Assembly (NCBI GenBank): GCA_019671135.1
Contig: JAHRHY010000001.1
Location: 62,001 to 126,000, forward strand
Source of the DNA: Linnemannia hyalina
Taxonomy: Eukaryota > Mortierellomycota > Mortierellomycetes > Mortierellales > Mortierellaceae
Direction of reading: 5' to 3'
Length of the DNA stretch: 64,000 nt
The notes beneath the pieces are model-generated. The model was given only the letters and a program-made list of their open reading frames with translations. It was not told where the DNA came from and ran no database searches. The position numbers and the translations under genes were made by a program. Shown here piece after piece: positions 43,157 to 54,300 of this stretch. Each line of letters starts with the position of its first letter. The first letter of the stretch is position 1.

Positions 43157-45407
43157 TTATGCGGACTTCTTTGGGCGAAGCTTGATACCCTTTTGTGTCT
43201 GCAAGAGCTTGGCTTGTGAGGCACGGATGAGCTCCTCATCCTCATTAGCATTGAATCCAATCTGCTCGACCTCCTCAACAGCCTTAGCAGCCGCTCCAGG
43301 GCTCTTCTTTCCACCACGGTTGCGCTTTGTTGCCTCCTCAACAATGGGCGTAAACTCTTCCTCCTCATCCAGATCGACATTGTCCTCCTTCTTGGGGATC
43401 TTGTTGCTGACCTTCTTGAACTTGGCGACATAGAATCCGTCCATGTTGTGCATGTGTGGGTAGTAGCGTCTTGTCAGACTAATCGAGGGGTGGAAGACCT
43501 TCTCCCTGAACCGCGTGAAACCCTCCTTACCGAAATCGAGACCAGTCGAGACCAACTTGACGTTGGGGCGCTTCTTCAACGCATAGTTGACAACATCCTC
43601 GTTCTCGTCGACAGTGACCGAACAGGTCGAGTAGACAATATATCCTCCAGTTTTGCTTCCTGCGTCGACAGAGTCAATGGCGGCCAAGATCAGCTGCTTC
43701 TGAAGCTGAGACAACATCTGGAAATCCTGCTCCGACTTGTTGGTCTTGACAGAGGCATCCTTGGAAATGACTCCTGTTCCTGAACAGGGGGCATCCAGCA
43801 AAACACGATCGAATCCTCCAATGACACCGGGGAACTCGCGACCATCGTAGTTGCAAACAACAGCGTTCTTGACACCCAAACGATGAATGTTGGCAACCAA
43901 GGACTTTGTACGATCCTTGTTAGCATCGTTAGCAAACACCATTCCCGTGTTCTTCAACAGCGCGGCTATACATTGTTAATAACAACCAACATGATGGTTA
44001 GCTGCCTGTGTGAATATAGACCCATTTCGCGTCAAAACATCGCTCAAATGATAGAAGACCTACCGATATATGTGCTCTTTCCTCCGGGGGCAGAGGCCAT
44101 GTCGAGAACGCGCTCGTGCTCCTGAGGGGCCAAGGCCATGACAGGCAAGAAAGAGGAGGCAGCCTGAAGCATATAGTGTCCAGCCAAGTACTCAGGTGTA
44201 GCTCCGATTGGGACAGGCGAGTCAAAGACCTGGAGACCGACCTTGCTCCACTTGCCAACAGGATCCAGGTTGACTCCACGGTTGATCAGTGACTGGGCGA
44301 GCTCACGACGACGGGTCTTCAAGGTGTTGGTACGAATGGTGACGGGTCTGGGCACCTCGTTGGCCTCAAAGAACTCAATCGCCTCAGAGACGGGGAAAAT
44401 GTAAAAGAGCTTCTCCATGAGGTATTCGTTGTAGCCGTAGTACAAGCAAAGATCCTTAAGCAATTGCGAAATGTAGTCGTTGCGGGATCTGTTTTGAAAG
44501 AAAGAAGGAAATGGTTGTTAGAGCAAGATCTTTCAGAGATTTAGTTATGATAATGGCAATTGCTTCAGAATTCGAGCATAGGCGATGGGTGTACCTGTTG
44601 CCCTCGCGCATATCTCTAAAGTTGTTGAGGACACGGACAATCTCCTGAATACGCGCCTGGACAACCTGCAAGTCAGTGCTCTGGAGAATCTCGTGGTCAT
44701 CGCCGGGAAGAACGTATTTGTCACTCTCCAGCATGATGTTTGTCTGCATCTCGGCCTCGGCCTCCTCAGCCTCGGCCTGAGCGGCGGCGTCTAACTTCCT
44801 CGACTTTGCCTCCATGTCATCCTCGTCAGAGTCATCCTCGCTGTTGCTGGCAAAAATGTCCTCCTCGTCCTCCTCCTCGCCCTGACCCTCCTCATCCTCG
44901 TCATCAGAGCCGAACATAGCAGCTCCAGGTCCCTTGGACTCTTCGTCAGACTCGGCGAACTCGTCACCCAAGAAATCGTCGTTCAATGCGCCGACCTCGA
45001 TATCTGAACCCTCCTCAGCAGAGACAAACTCATCATCCTGTATTCATACAAAAGAAAAAAACATACCGCCAATGGTTAGATAACTGATAAGAGGTAAAAT
45101 GGAACCAGGTCATAGGAGTGCTTGATGGCGATCGTGCGGTGTGTCTGCCAAAACATACCATCTCCTCGATCTCGCTGTCGTCGCTTCCGCTCACAGCACC
45201 GTAGGCCCATGACTCATCATCCTCGCTATCGTCCTGAGGGGCAGCGGCTTTAGCAGACTTCTTGCCGCCCTTGGCAGCGACGGGAGCAACCTTGGCCTTT
45301 TTTGAGGAGGGCTCCTTGGAAGGGTTGCTCTTGCGCTTGTTGTTGTTGGTTTGTGCGGGAGAAGCAGCCTTGTTGGCGCCTTTCTTGGGTGCAGGACGTC
45401 CAGCCAT
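43157..45407 (-). CDS. NOP2: 25S rRNA (cytosine-C5) methyltransferase Nop2
   Basis: A nucleolar SAM-dependent m5C methyltransferase of the NOL1/NOP2/Sun family, needed for large ribosomal subunit maturation. Minus-strand exons 45159-45407, 44595-45037, 44064-44488 and 43157-43965 give 641 aa. The N-terminal about 180 residues are Lys-rich then strongly acidic ([14 protein letters not shown]), as in yeast Nop2. The catalytic domain has [17 protein letters not shown] motif [13 protein letters not shown], motif [17 protein letters not shown] with the release Cys, and motif [20 protein letters not shown] with the nucleophile Cys. [12 protein letters not shown] closes the domain, and the C-terminus is basic. 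It is divergent from the RPS29 gene, sharing a 412-bp promoter region. Confidence 0.94.
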
Positions 45408-45682
45408 TGTAAAGTGTAGTGGAGTGTGTGATGAAAGGGAGGGAGTTAATGAGGATGGAAGGAGAGGATGGATGCAGGAAAGGGACTCTTTGCTTGAACT
45501 GGCGACTGTCACAAAGAAAAAGGAATAGAAATTAGTGGCAGAGAACTGTAAGGCGGTTGTTTTCTTTTTTTCTTTTTTTTTTTTCGTTTGTTGTTCAAAT
45601 GGACAATATGTTCGGGGCAGTCACCGTGATGGTATAGCAAACACGATTTAATGAATACATATCACATGATACATTGAAGGAG

Positions 45683-45712
45683 TGACGTCGACATCATTCC
45701 GGCGCAACCAAT
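45683..45712. promoter_or_regulatory. CRE-like and CCAAT sites between NOP2 and RPS29
   Basis: TGACGTCG (45683-45690) and CCAAT (45708-45712) lie close together in the divergent promoter between the NOP2 (45407) and uS14 (45820) start codons, about 110-140 bp from the latter. They may coordinate two ribosome-biogenesis genes. No functional evidence is available. Confidence 0.35.
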
Positions 45713-45819
45713 CAGAAAATGGGAAGAAATTTTCGTGGATGCATATCTAATCCGTGGCACTCGCAGCCGGTTGCGTTCCTCCTTTTCACTTTTTGAATCC
45801 AAACTTCGAATTCACAAAA

Positions 45820-46575
45820 ATGGCTCACAGCAACATCTGGAACTCCCACCCCCGTGGTTATGGCAAGGGCTCCCGCGAGTGGTAAGAACCCCACTCACTC
45901 TCTTCCCTCTCTCGCCTGGGGGAACAACAACAACAACAACAACAACAAGGACCAACAATCAACGCTCATGTCTCCGGTCCCAGAGCCATAAGCAAGCATG
46001 AAACACGAAACGAGCCAACATCCGAAAGGAACGGGAAACACCAAGAGCAAGAAGGAATCGCTGCGGGAAGAATCATCAAAACGATGATCAAAACGGATTT
46101 GGAGTGCCAACCTGCATCCATGGCGAACCTCTGATGGATCGGCATCCGAATCACTCTGACATTCAGATGGTCGTTCAGCGGGATGATGACACCGACAACC
46201 GATTCAGCATAGGAGCCTACCGACCGAATGCGGGATTCACCTCTATAGGTTCAACACAACGAAAGAACAATCATCTGACCCTACTCCACTTTTCCATCCT
46301 TGATTTTTTCTTTTCTCTCTCCTACAGCCGTGTCTGCACCCACCCCGCTGGTTTGATCCGCAAGTACGGCCTCAACATCTGCCGTCAGTGCTTCCGCGAG
46401 AACTCTGCCGCTATTGGTTTCACCAAGGTACGCTTTCGTGGAGTCTTTTTCTCAGCTCATAACTGATACTAAAGCAATTGCTTTTTTTTCGAAGGACAGT
46501 GTTTCCCACTATTTCATGGACCTTGTTTCTAACACTCTTTGCGCTTTTTTCCTGCACCCTTCTTAGACCCGCTAA
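45820..46575 (+). CDS. RPS29: Small ribosomal subunit protein uS14 (RPS29)
   Basis: Exons 45820-45881, 46328-46427 and 46567-46575 give exactly 56 aa, the standard eukaryotic length. The sequence begins [19 protein letters not shown] zinc-binding CRVC ... CRQC pair (residues about 21-24 and 39-42) is the conserved four-cysteine site, and [17 protein letters not shown] is near-invariant. The protein sits in the 40S head. The last coding exon is only 9 nt, two codons plus stop, after a 139-bp intron; without it the frame would read on through the donor. Intron 1 is long (446 bp) for this window. NOP2 is divergent upstream and TOP3 follows on the same strand. Confidence 0.92.
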
Positions 46576-47519
46576 ATTGCCTTTTTGTAGCGGGAACAGC
46601 AGTTTCGCCTTTACTCTTAACGCTGGAATAAAGATTCGATCTTTCAGTGCTTCTTTCTCTCTCTACCCTCCACTATCATTACTTCGATGGCAGTGTGAAC
46701 AATATCTTTTTCTTTTTTGGACATCACGGAATCTTTGGACACATCCTCAACATTTGCTCGATTGAATAGTCAATACGACTGCAGTTCACGTTGCAGGCTG
46801 GAAAGCAACATCTCGCCTTTGCACAATATACACTGTTCAGGTTTTGACAGCGAGTTGCGCCTTTTGTCAATTGAAACGATAACAGACACGGACATGAGTG
46901 TCTTAAAACATCCACTTAACAACTGAAACGCGGTGGGGTAGCTCAACACAGAGGCTGTGCTGCATTCCGCTTGGCACCTCCACCATGGATGCGCTTGATA
47001 TTGTCCGTGAACCGAAAGTATAACTAACCGTGTCACATAGAGCAATAGACTTGGCAGACTATGAATGTGAGCACAATTCACATACTCGGCTGTTCTCTCC
47101 TCGTGGCGTGTGTCTCCAAGCTAGAGCGGAGAAGGTTCAAGAGGGAGGCGAGGGCACATCGTTCCGAATCAGATACGTGCTGGCCCCTCCAGAGTCCATA
47201 CAAGTCACAGTCTGGTGCCTGACCGCCGAATCAATAAATTCCAGCTGATTCATTTGCCACCAAAATATCCTGTTTGTGTTTTTTGTTCTCGCTTCTCCCT
47301 CTTCTCGCTTGTTCTTTCCCCTCTCCGCAGACAGAAGCGACATCATCATCACAGACGCCTTCCTCTTTCAACCCCCCAAATGCCTGTACGCTCACCTATT
47401 CTCCTTTTGCCACACTACTCTTCTTGTCCCTCGAACCACAATCCATTTGAACCTGAACGCCACTAACTTTCGTCATCTCTTTCTGTCAACAAACAATCGC
47501 AGTTGCTCTCGCGCCCAAC
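46576..47519. other. Intergenic region RPS29 to TOP3
   Basis: No gene, tRNA or snoRNA could be supported. Short frames on both strands have no domain. The 3' part (47270-47510) is the pyrimidine-rich TOP3 leader. Confidence 0.5.
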
Positions 47520-50500
47520 ATGAGGATCCTCTGTGTTGCGGAAAAACATGCTATTGCAAAGTCAGTAGCCCAGATACTCTCTGACAACCACTTCCAGACG
47601 GTAAAGCGACACACCCACTCGTCGCATTGTCTGGAGTTTGTTCCTTGGTCAACATTGCAAAAACACAAACTCATCATTTATTTTGACATGAAATATAATA
47701 GAGGGAGACGGGCGACCAATTTACAAGGAACCTCGAGTTTACCTACCGGTTTCCGAACAACAGCATGGCTCAGATCGTCATGACCTCTGTCCGTGGACAC
47801 CTCTGCACTACCGACTTTCCGGAGCAATACAGGAAATGGAGCAGCTGCGCTCCTGTCCAGCTATTTGAACTCAACATTGAAAAGAAACCATCAGCAGTAC
47901 GTTGTTGTTGTTGTCCTTTTTCTTTTATTCCGTTGACCTCTTTCATACCTTACCCAGGAGACTAAATCAAATCATGCATCTCCTTGGATCTGATAGGACC
48001 TTGCGGCACTAGAGCGGAACCTGGCACATGAAGCACGGAATGCAAACCAGGTCATGATTTGGACGGATTGCGATCGCGAAGGAGAAAATATCGGAGCCGA
48101 GGTCGCTCAAGTCTGCAGGCGAAGTAACCAACAAATCGTTGTAACAAGAGCAAGATTCAGCTCAGTCACACCAGCGTAAGTTCTTCTTCGAAGTCCCAAG
48201 TGTCTTGAACATCAATCTCATGAGCATAGACAAATGTCTAATCCAACCTTCCAACTGTCGGCCTGCACTTGTCTGTAGTGAGATTCACAGGGCGATGCAA
48301 AATCCGGTTCAACTTGACCAAAGACAAGTCGACGCTGTAGATGCCAGGATGGAATTGGACTTGCGAGTAGGCGCGTCATTTACTCGTTTTCAGACACTAA
48401 GTTTCCAGGACTGGTTCCCCGATCTAAAGGACGGTGTTGTCAGCTATGGTATGCTAGAGAGATCAACTTATGCGACAGTCAAAATGAGTGGTCATGGAAA
48501 AGACGATACATTACAGGAGACTAACCCATCACACCTTCCCTACGTGCACTTCGGTGCTTAGGACCTTGCCAGTTCCCCACATTGGGGTTTGTTGTGGATC
48601 AATACAGAAGAGTCGAGAACTTTATACCCGAGTCGTTTTGGAAGTTGGAGGTGAAGCACAACAAGGATGGTGTCGACGCAAACTTTGTATGGCAGCGCGG
48701 ACATTTGTTTGACCAGTTGGCTTGTTTGGTCATATATGAGGCGTGCATGGAGACACCGGGACCAACCTTCCGCATCAACAGGGTGAAATCAAAACCGACC
48801 TCAAAGTAGTAAGTATCACCGCATGACGCAATTGAGCTGTTTTTTTTTCCACTTTCTGTATCCGTGACAGTAATTGACGTTGTATTTACAACTTCTAATA
48901 GCAAACCATTACCACTGACGACTGTTGAACTTCAAAAGAGCGGATCAAGGCTCCTCTCCATGTCTTCTGACAGGATCATGACCGTAAGTGTAAACCATAG
49001 ACGATGCTTCCACTACCTGCCGATATCTTGTTCTGACAGCTCACTTGAAATTTCATACACGCGATTTTTAGGTCGCGGAAGGGCTATACACGCAAGGCTG
49101 GATCTCATACCCAAGAACTGAAACGGATCAGTTCGACCAAAACTACGACCTGATGGGACTTGTTCAGAGACAAACTCACAATGGCCAATGGGGCAGGTTT
49201 GCTCAGCGATTGGTGGAGGGGGGATTCAGGAACCCACGAAGGGGCAAGGAGAACGATCAAGCGCATCCACCTATCCACCCTGTCATGCACACCGAGAACC
49301 TAGCCGGTGACGAGAAGAAAGTATACGAGTACATCACCCGGCGATTCCTAGCATGTTGCTCGGAGGATGCCAAGGGTGATCAGACGGATATCGATGCGGT
49401 CATTCATACAGAGACGTTCAAAGCGACGGGACTCATCATCAAGGAGCGCAACTACTTGGACGTTTATCCCTACGACAAGTGGTCAGGAACGGTACTCCCC
49501 AACTTTGAGGAAGGCGAGGAGTTTATACCCACCGAGTTCATGATGAAACATGGAGCCACCCTCAGTCCTACGACTATCACGGAAAGTCAGCTTATCGCCC
49601 TGATGCACAAGAACGGCATTGGTAGGTTCAACTTGGTCGTCGAATCGTTGCGAAGAATGTGAAGGTATTGGTGGACGACACCCGCATTTGCGGACCAAAT
49701 TAACAATGGCGTCTTTTTTCCGACACTCATAGGCACGGATGCGACTATTGCTGATCACATCAAAACTATTATTAATCGGGAGTATGTCGTACGACACAAG
49801 CAAGGCAATGAGTTTCAATTCACTCCTTCAACACTTGGGATTGCTCTTGTCGAAGGCTACGACAACATTGGCCTCGACATGAGTTTGTCAAAACCTTTCC
49901 TCAGGAGTCAGGCAAGTTTTTCACGTAACAATATGTGAAAGAAATGGGCGAGTTGACGGGAGTGAAAATCGGCTCTTTGAGGAGTCCTAACCTGAAACGG
50001 TCTGATCTATCGTCGATATATAGCTTGAGCGAAACCTGGCACTGATCTGCCTTGGCACCAAGACTAAGCAACAGGTGGTTGAGGATGGTATCGAGATGTA
50101 TCGGAACGTGTTTGAGATTGTAAATAGGGACAAACGGACACTACATCAGGTATGTTCTCTAGCTTTGGTATCCATCACGTCTTGCTCGGATGATCTACTG
50201 CAGGATTGACGCTCATCACTTATGTACGACTGATTTGAACTTCTTAGGCACTTACACGATACTTAAGAGATGCTCAGCGGCCTCCGCCGGGCCCAGGGCA
50301 GGGACCTAGGAACAATGGAGTACGCAATGCCGGAGGTGGTGGAGGCGGAGGCGGCGGATTTGGAGGGGGTGGTGGAGGTGGTGGAGGCGGTGGAGCAGGT
50401 GGTGGCGGTGGAAGCAATGGCTTTCAATCATTTGCACCGAAACCTACGGCACCCATTGTTAATCAGCAGCAGCAAGGGTTTCCAAGTCGTCAAGGCGGAG

Positions 50501-51171
50501 TAAGTTTCGTCGTCTCTTTATTTGTCTTCATCGGATCCAACAATCCCTTTAACACACAGTTGGTGGGCCAACCTCTTTTACCCATATCTAGGCCGTGATG
50601 AACGCATTCCGGGAAAACTTGGGATCAGGGAACAGTACGGACTCAAAACCGAGATGTGCCTGTGGACTGGTGGCCAAGGAAGTAGCGTCGTCAAAGAATA
50701 ACGGACGGCTGTTCTTTGCATGTTCCAAGCATCAGTCCATCGCCTGCAAGTTCTTTGCGTGGGCAGATGAAGTCAACCCGGCGGCTAATAGTGGACCATG
50801 GACTGCTGGTGGAGGACAGCCTCAGGCACCACAACAGTATAGTGCGGCTTTTATGAGCGACAAGCAATGCTTCAAATGCCAACAGGTAGAGTTGCACCGT
50901 ACGATTTGTTCGCGTAGTTGACCGTGCTGAACTTTCGTTCCAAATGTGCCTGATCGCTAACTTTTCATCGCAATGGGTCGTATAGATGGGCCATTTCTCG
51001 AGCAGTTGTACTTCAACAGTAACAAGTTACGGTAACAACTCATACAGCAAGAGTAGCACCAGCCGTAGCGGCTCATCGTCAAAAGGATCCTCTTCCAAAT
51101 CAACCACCAAACGCGCGTCAAAGTCAGGGATCACAGCTGTTCGTATCGGCAAGAAATCTCGTCCTATCTGA
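47520..51171 (+). CDS. TOP3: DNA topoisomerase III (type IA) with GRF and CCHC fingers
   Basis: A type IA topoisomerase that, with RecQ helicase and Rmi1, dissolves recombination intermediates. Twelve exons: 47520-47600, 47702-47896, 47997-48175, 48279-48448, 48562-48808, 48902-48983, 49072-49621, 49733-49911, 50024-50149, 50248-50499, 50592-50885 and 50986-51171; 846 aa. The TOPRIM domain starts MRILCVAEKHAIAKS and has the acidic DxDxE site TDCDREGE (about residue 114). The active-site Tyr is about residue 331 in GWISYPRTETDQFD. DLERNLALIC-type C-terminal core sequence is followed by a Gly-only linker (about residues 640-665), a GRF zinc finger (CACGLVAK ... FFACSKH ... CKFFAWADE) and a CCHC knuckle (CFKCQQMGHFSSSC). 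This matches the TOP3-alpha layout of animals and plants rather than the short yeast Top3. Intron 8 uses a GC donor (AGTCAG|GCAAGT). Confidence 0.93.
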
Positions 51172-51320
51172 TCCACAAAGCGCCAGTCCATCTCTACTTT
51201 CTCCTCTTCTAGACCTTCTATTTTTTAAAGTACTTGTATCATCAAATTTATTATTCTTTTTACGTTTATCCACTGTTTCTTGATCCATGATAATAAACAG
51301 CTTGTATTCCAGTCTCATTT

Positions 51321-54300
51321 TTACGCCATTGACACCATTCCTGTGCCCGATCCACCAATCTGTGAAATGTCGCAGATCGTGCACAGGTTGCCCTGGAACT
51401 CGGGTTTGAAATGTGCTCGGCAGTATGGGCATTGCACGCTGGGTGAGCCTCTGTAGATGGGTGTGTACGAGATACCGCACACCACAAATGCATTGTACTA
51501 GATAAAATAAAGAAAGAATACAAGAAAACAGATATCAGCACGCTATTGCAAAAAGAACAACCATAAACGACAAAACGAGGATGAAGGAAGTTGTTACATA
51601 CTTGGTCGTAGTCGAGCTGGATCTCGTCGCGGGGGTTGCGCTCGGCAACCTGCTGGATCTGACGAGCAAGTGTGGCTGCCTGCCCTGGGGGTGCCAACTC
51701 CAACAGACGGCGTGCAAATGTCTGTGCCGACTGCAAGTTCCTGTGCTTGTAACATGCCGTCATCGCCGTGCGCAAACTGATGATCATATGCTTGGGCTGC
51801 AACTGTGCTCCCGTAAAGTATGCTGCCAATTCCAACATTCTCTTGACCCCAGCAGGCGATGTGTCGTTCTGTCCCTCACGGCGGCTCAATTCGATGCTCA
51901 ATCCAAGAAGGTACTCGCGGCAAACACCAACCAACTGGAGCGCCTATTGGTCACAGATAAATGGAAGGATGAGATATATTAGGACACGCTGCTGCCGTCA
52001 TTCAAGGACAAAGGAACAAAACTCAAGAGATATATCAAGGCAAGTTACCTCCTCGGCCTCGGACGACTGCGTGACAATGGTGAGAAGAAGCGAGTGCAAG
52101 ATACTGCGGAACAGTGTGCAAGCTTCGGTAAGCTTGTTGGATGTGGTAGCCTTGTATGCCTCCTGCAACTCGTTCGCGATCAGAGCCTGGAAGTTCTTGA
52201 TCAGGACAGGGAGAGCCTTCCTTTGGTCAACTTCGCCGGGGTTGCGGCGAACAGGAAGTGTAATCGATGGCATGCCCTCGTTGCCTGTCAGAATCGCCCT
52301 GCTGGCCTGGAAGATTGACAAGAACTGGTCCTTCAGTGGCTCAAAGTTAACAGCGCCGACTTGGCGGTTGAGGAGCTATTTTTCAACAGTAAAAAGTATA
52401 CATGTCAGCAAATTGAATGCCATAGATCAAAGTATGCACCGCCCAGCAAAACAATCACCTATTCATCCCATCAAGCAACTCCAAAAACACAATGCATCCA
52501 CTGGTCTTACCTGCATGGCTGACTCAAATGCTCCAGCAGCAACGTGGTCGGCTGCGAGAGGAGAGTTCTGGCACCAAATTTCGGCCTCGCTCTGTCCAGC
52601 AACAGGGATCGCCAATCCGCCATCCTCTGCAACAATCGCGCCAGTCTCAGCGTGCAACTCTGCAGTCAAATCCGCATCCAAGTCCCAGCCACCATCACCA
52701 TCAACATCCAAGGCGTCGTTGTTGACTGCCAGCGATGCTCCCTTGTGGTCAAGAGCTGGGATGCTGAACTCATCGTCCATACCCCACTGATCAGCCTGAG
52801 GCTCGGCCTCGTTGGCCACCAAAGGAGCCTGGGGTGCAACTCCCTCCATGTCTCCGGTGAAAGCACCTTCAAAGTAGCTGCGAGAGACTGCCAACTGAGG
52901 CCAGTTCGAGTCGTGCACACGCATCAAGGGGCGGGGAGGAACCAACAGCGTGCCGTGTGTGGGAAGGTCAGCGACATCCTCGGGCGTCAATCCTGCACTC
53001 TCCAGGATTTCGTCCGCAACCTCGTGCATTCCGTGTGTCTTGGCGGTCATGTACGCCAATGGAGCTAGATAGACAAGATACAACAAAGTCAGCGTGGTTC
53101 ACGGCTGTAGCATTAAGCATTGGCAAATAATGCGTAACAAACGGTATGGGAAACAAAACCATCGCGTGTAAAAACAACTTACTCTGGCCAACCTCGCGAA
53201 GGAGACGGACACGCTCCTCGACGTTGCCGAGGAAGATCGAGTTATGGAAACGCGACATGGCATCGCCACGGAGTTCAGCAATCTTGAGCATCTTGGTCAG
53301 CTTCTCGGTGTTGCCCGTGGCCAGGTACAAGAACGAAAGGCGGTCAAAGTTCTTGATGCGCTGGTAGCACATCTCCACAATCTGATGGTTGCCTTGACGA
53401 AGAGCCTCCTGCGCCAGCTTGGCCCAGTACTCCTCCTTGTCCATGACCTTGGCTGTCTCCAGACCAACTTCCAAGTTGCCGCACTCCAAAGCCAGCTCGA
53501 ACCGGGTCTTGTCCTCGCGCACAAAGTGCAAGGCAATCTCGGGGTAGCCCTTCTTCTGCAAGTACGCAATGATCGATTGTCCGACAAGGTTCGAGTTGCG
53601 GATAATCTGGAGGACCTCGTCGTAGTTACGCTTGGTCAATGCCTGCTTGAAGCGGTACTCGGTGGGGTCAATGGCAATGGTGCGGGTCTTGCCATCACGG
53701 TCCAAGCAGTACACGTTCTTGCCCTTGATGCGCGTCAAGTAGATGGGTTGATCAAGCGTGCGGATGATTCCATTGTCACTAGAGTAAGAAAGACAAGTTA
53801 AGATATATCCGCGTCAGATCATGGTCTTCTTCATACTGTGTGCTAAAAAAAGGCATTACTCTGAGTGAGTGACTTACCCCTGAGGAAGAGCGTATTTGAT
53901 GTGGTTGAGGGTCGAGTAGATCAGGATTCCACTCTCGTCCCATGCCGCACTCTTGATGCGGATCGTCTCATGAATCAGGCAGGTCTGTTCCAACGACTTT
54001 GTCGCAATTGTAATCGTGTGCTTGCTCAACAAGGCAACATGAGACATGTCGGCCGACCAGACAACATACTTGACAGGAGGAGTCGTCACTTCGGCAATCG
54101 TCCTGCGCTGCTGAATGTCAAACAAGATGACCGATGTAGGCGTGCTGAGCAAGAGCTGTCCTGTGCCAGCATAAAAGATCTCGTTGACAGCGCTGGGAGG
54201 AGTGAATGACTTTGTGCTGTTGTTCTGCAAATCGCGGATCGTGATCGTCTGAGTCGCCTTCTCGAGAACCGCAAAACGATTGCGGGCAATAAAGATGGCC

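Noticed and set aside
46576..47519. Possible tRNA or snoRNA gene between RPS29 and TOP3
   Set aside because: No T-loop, acceptor stem or C/D or H/ACA box arrangement could be recognised.
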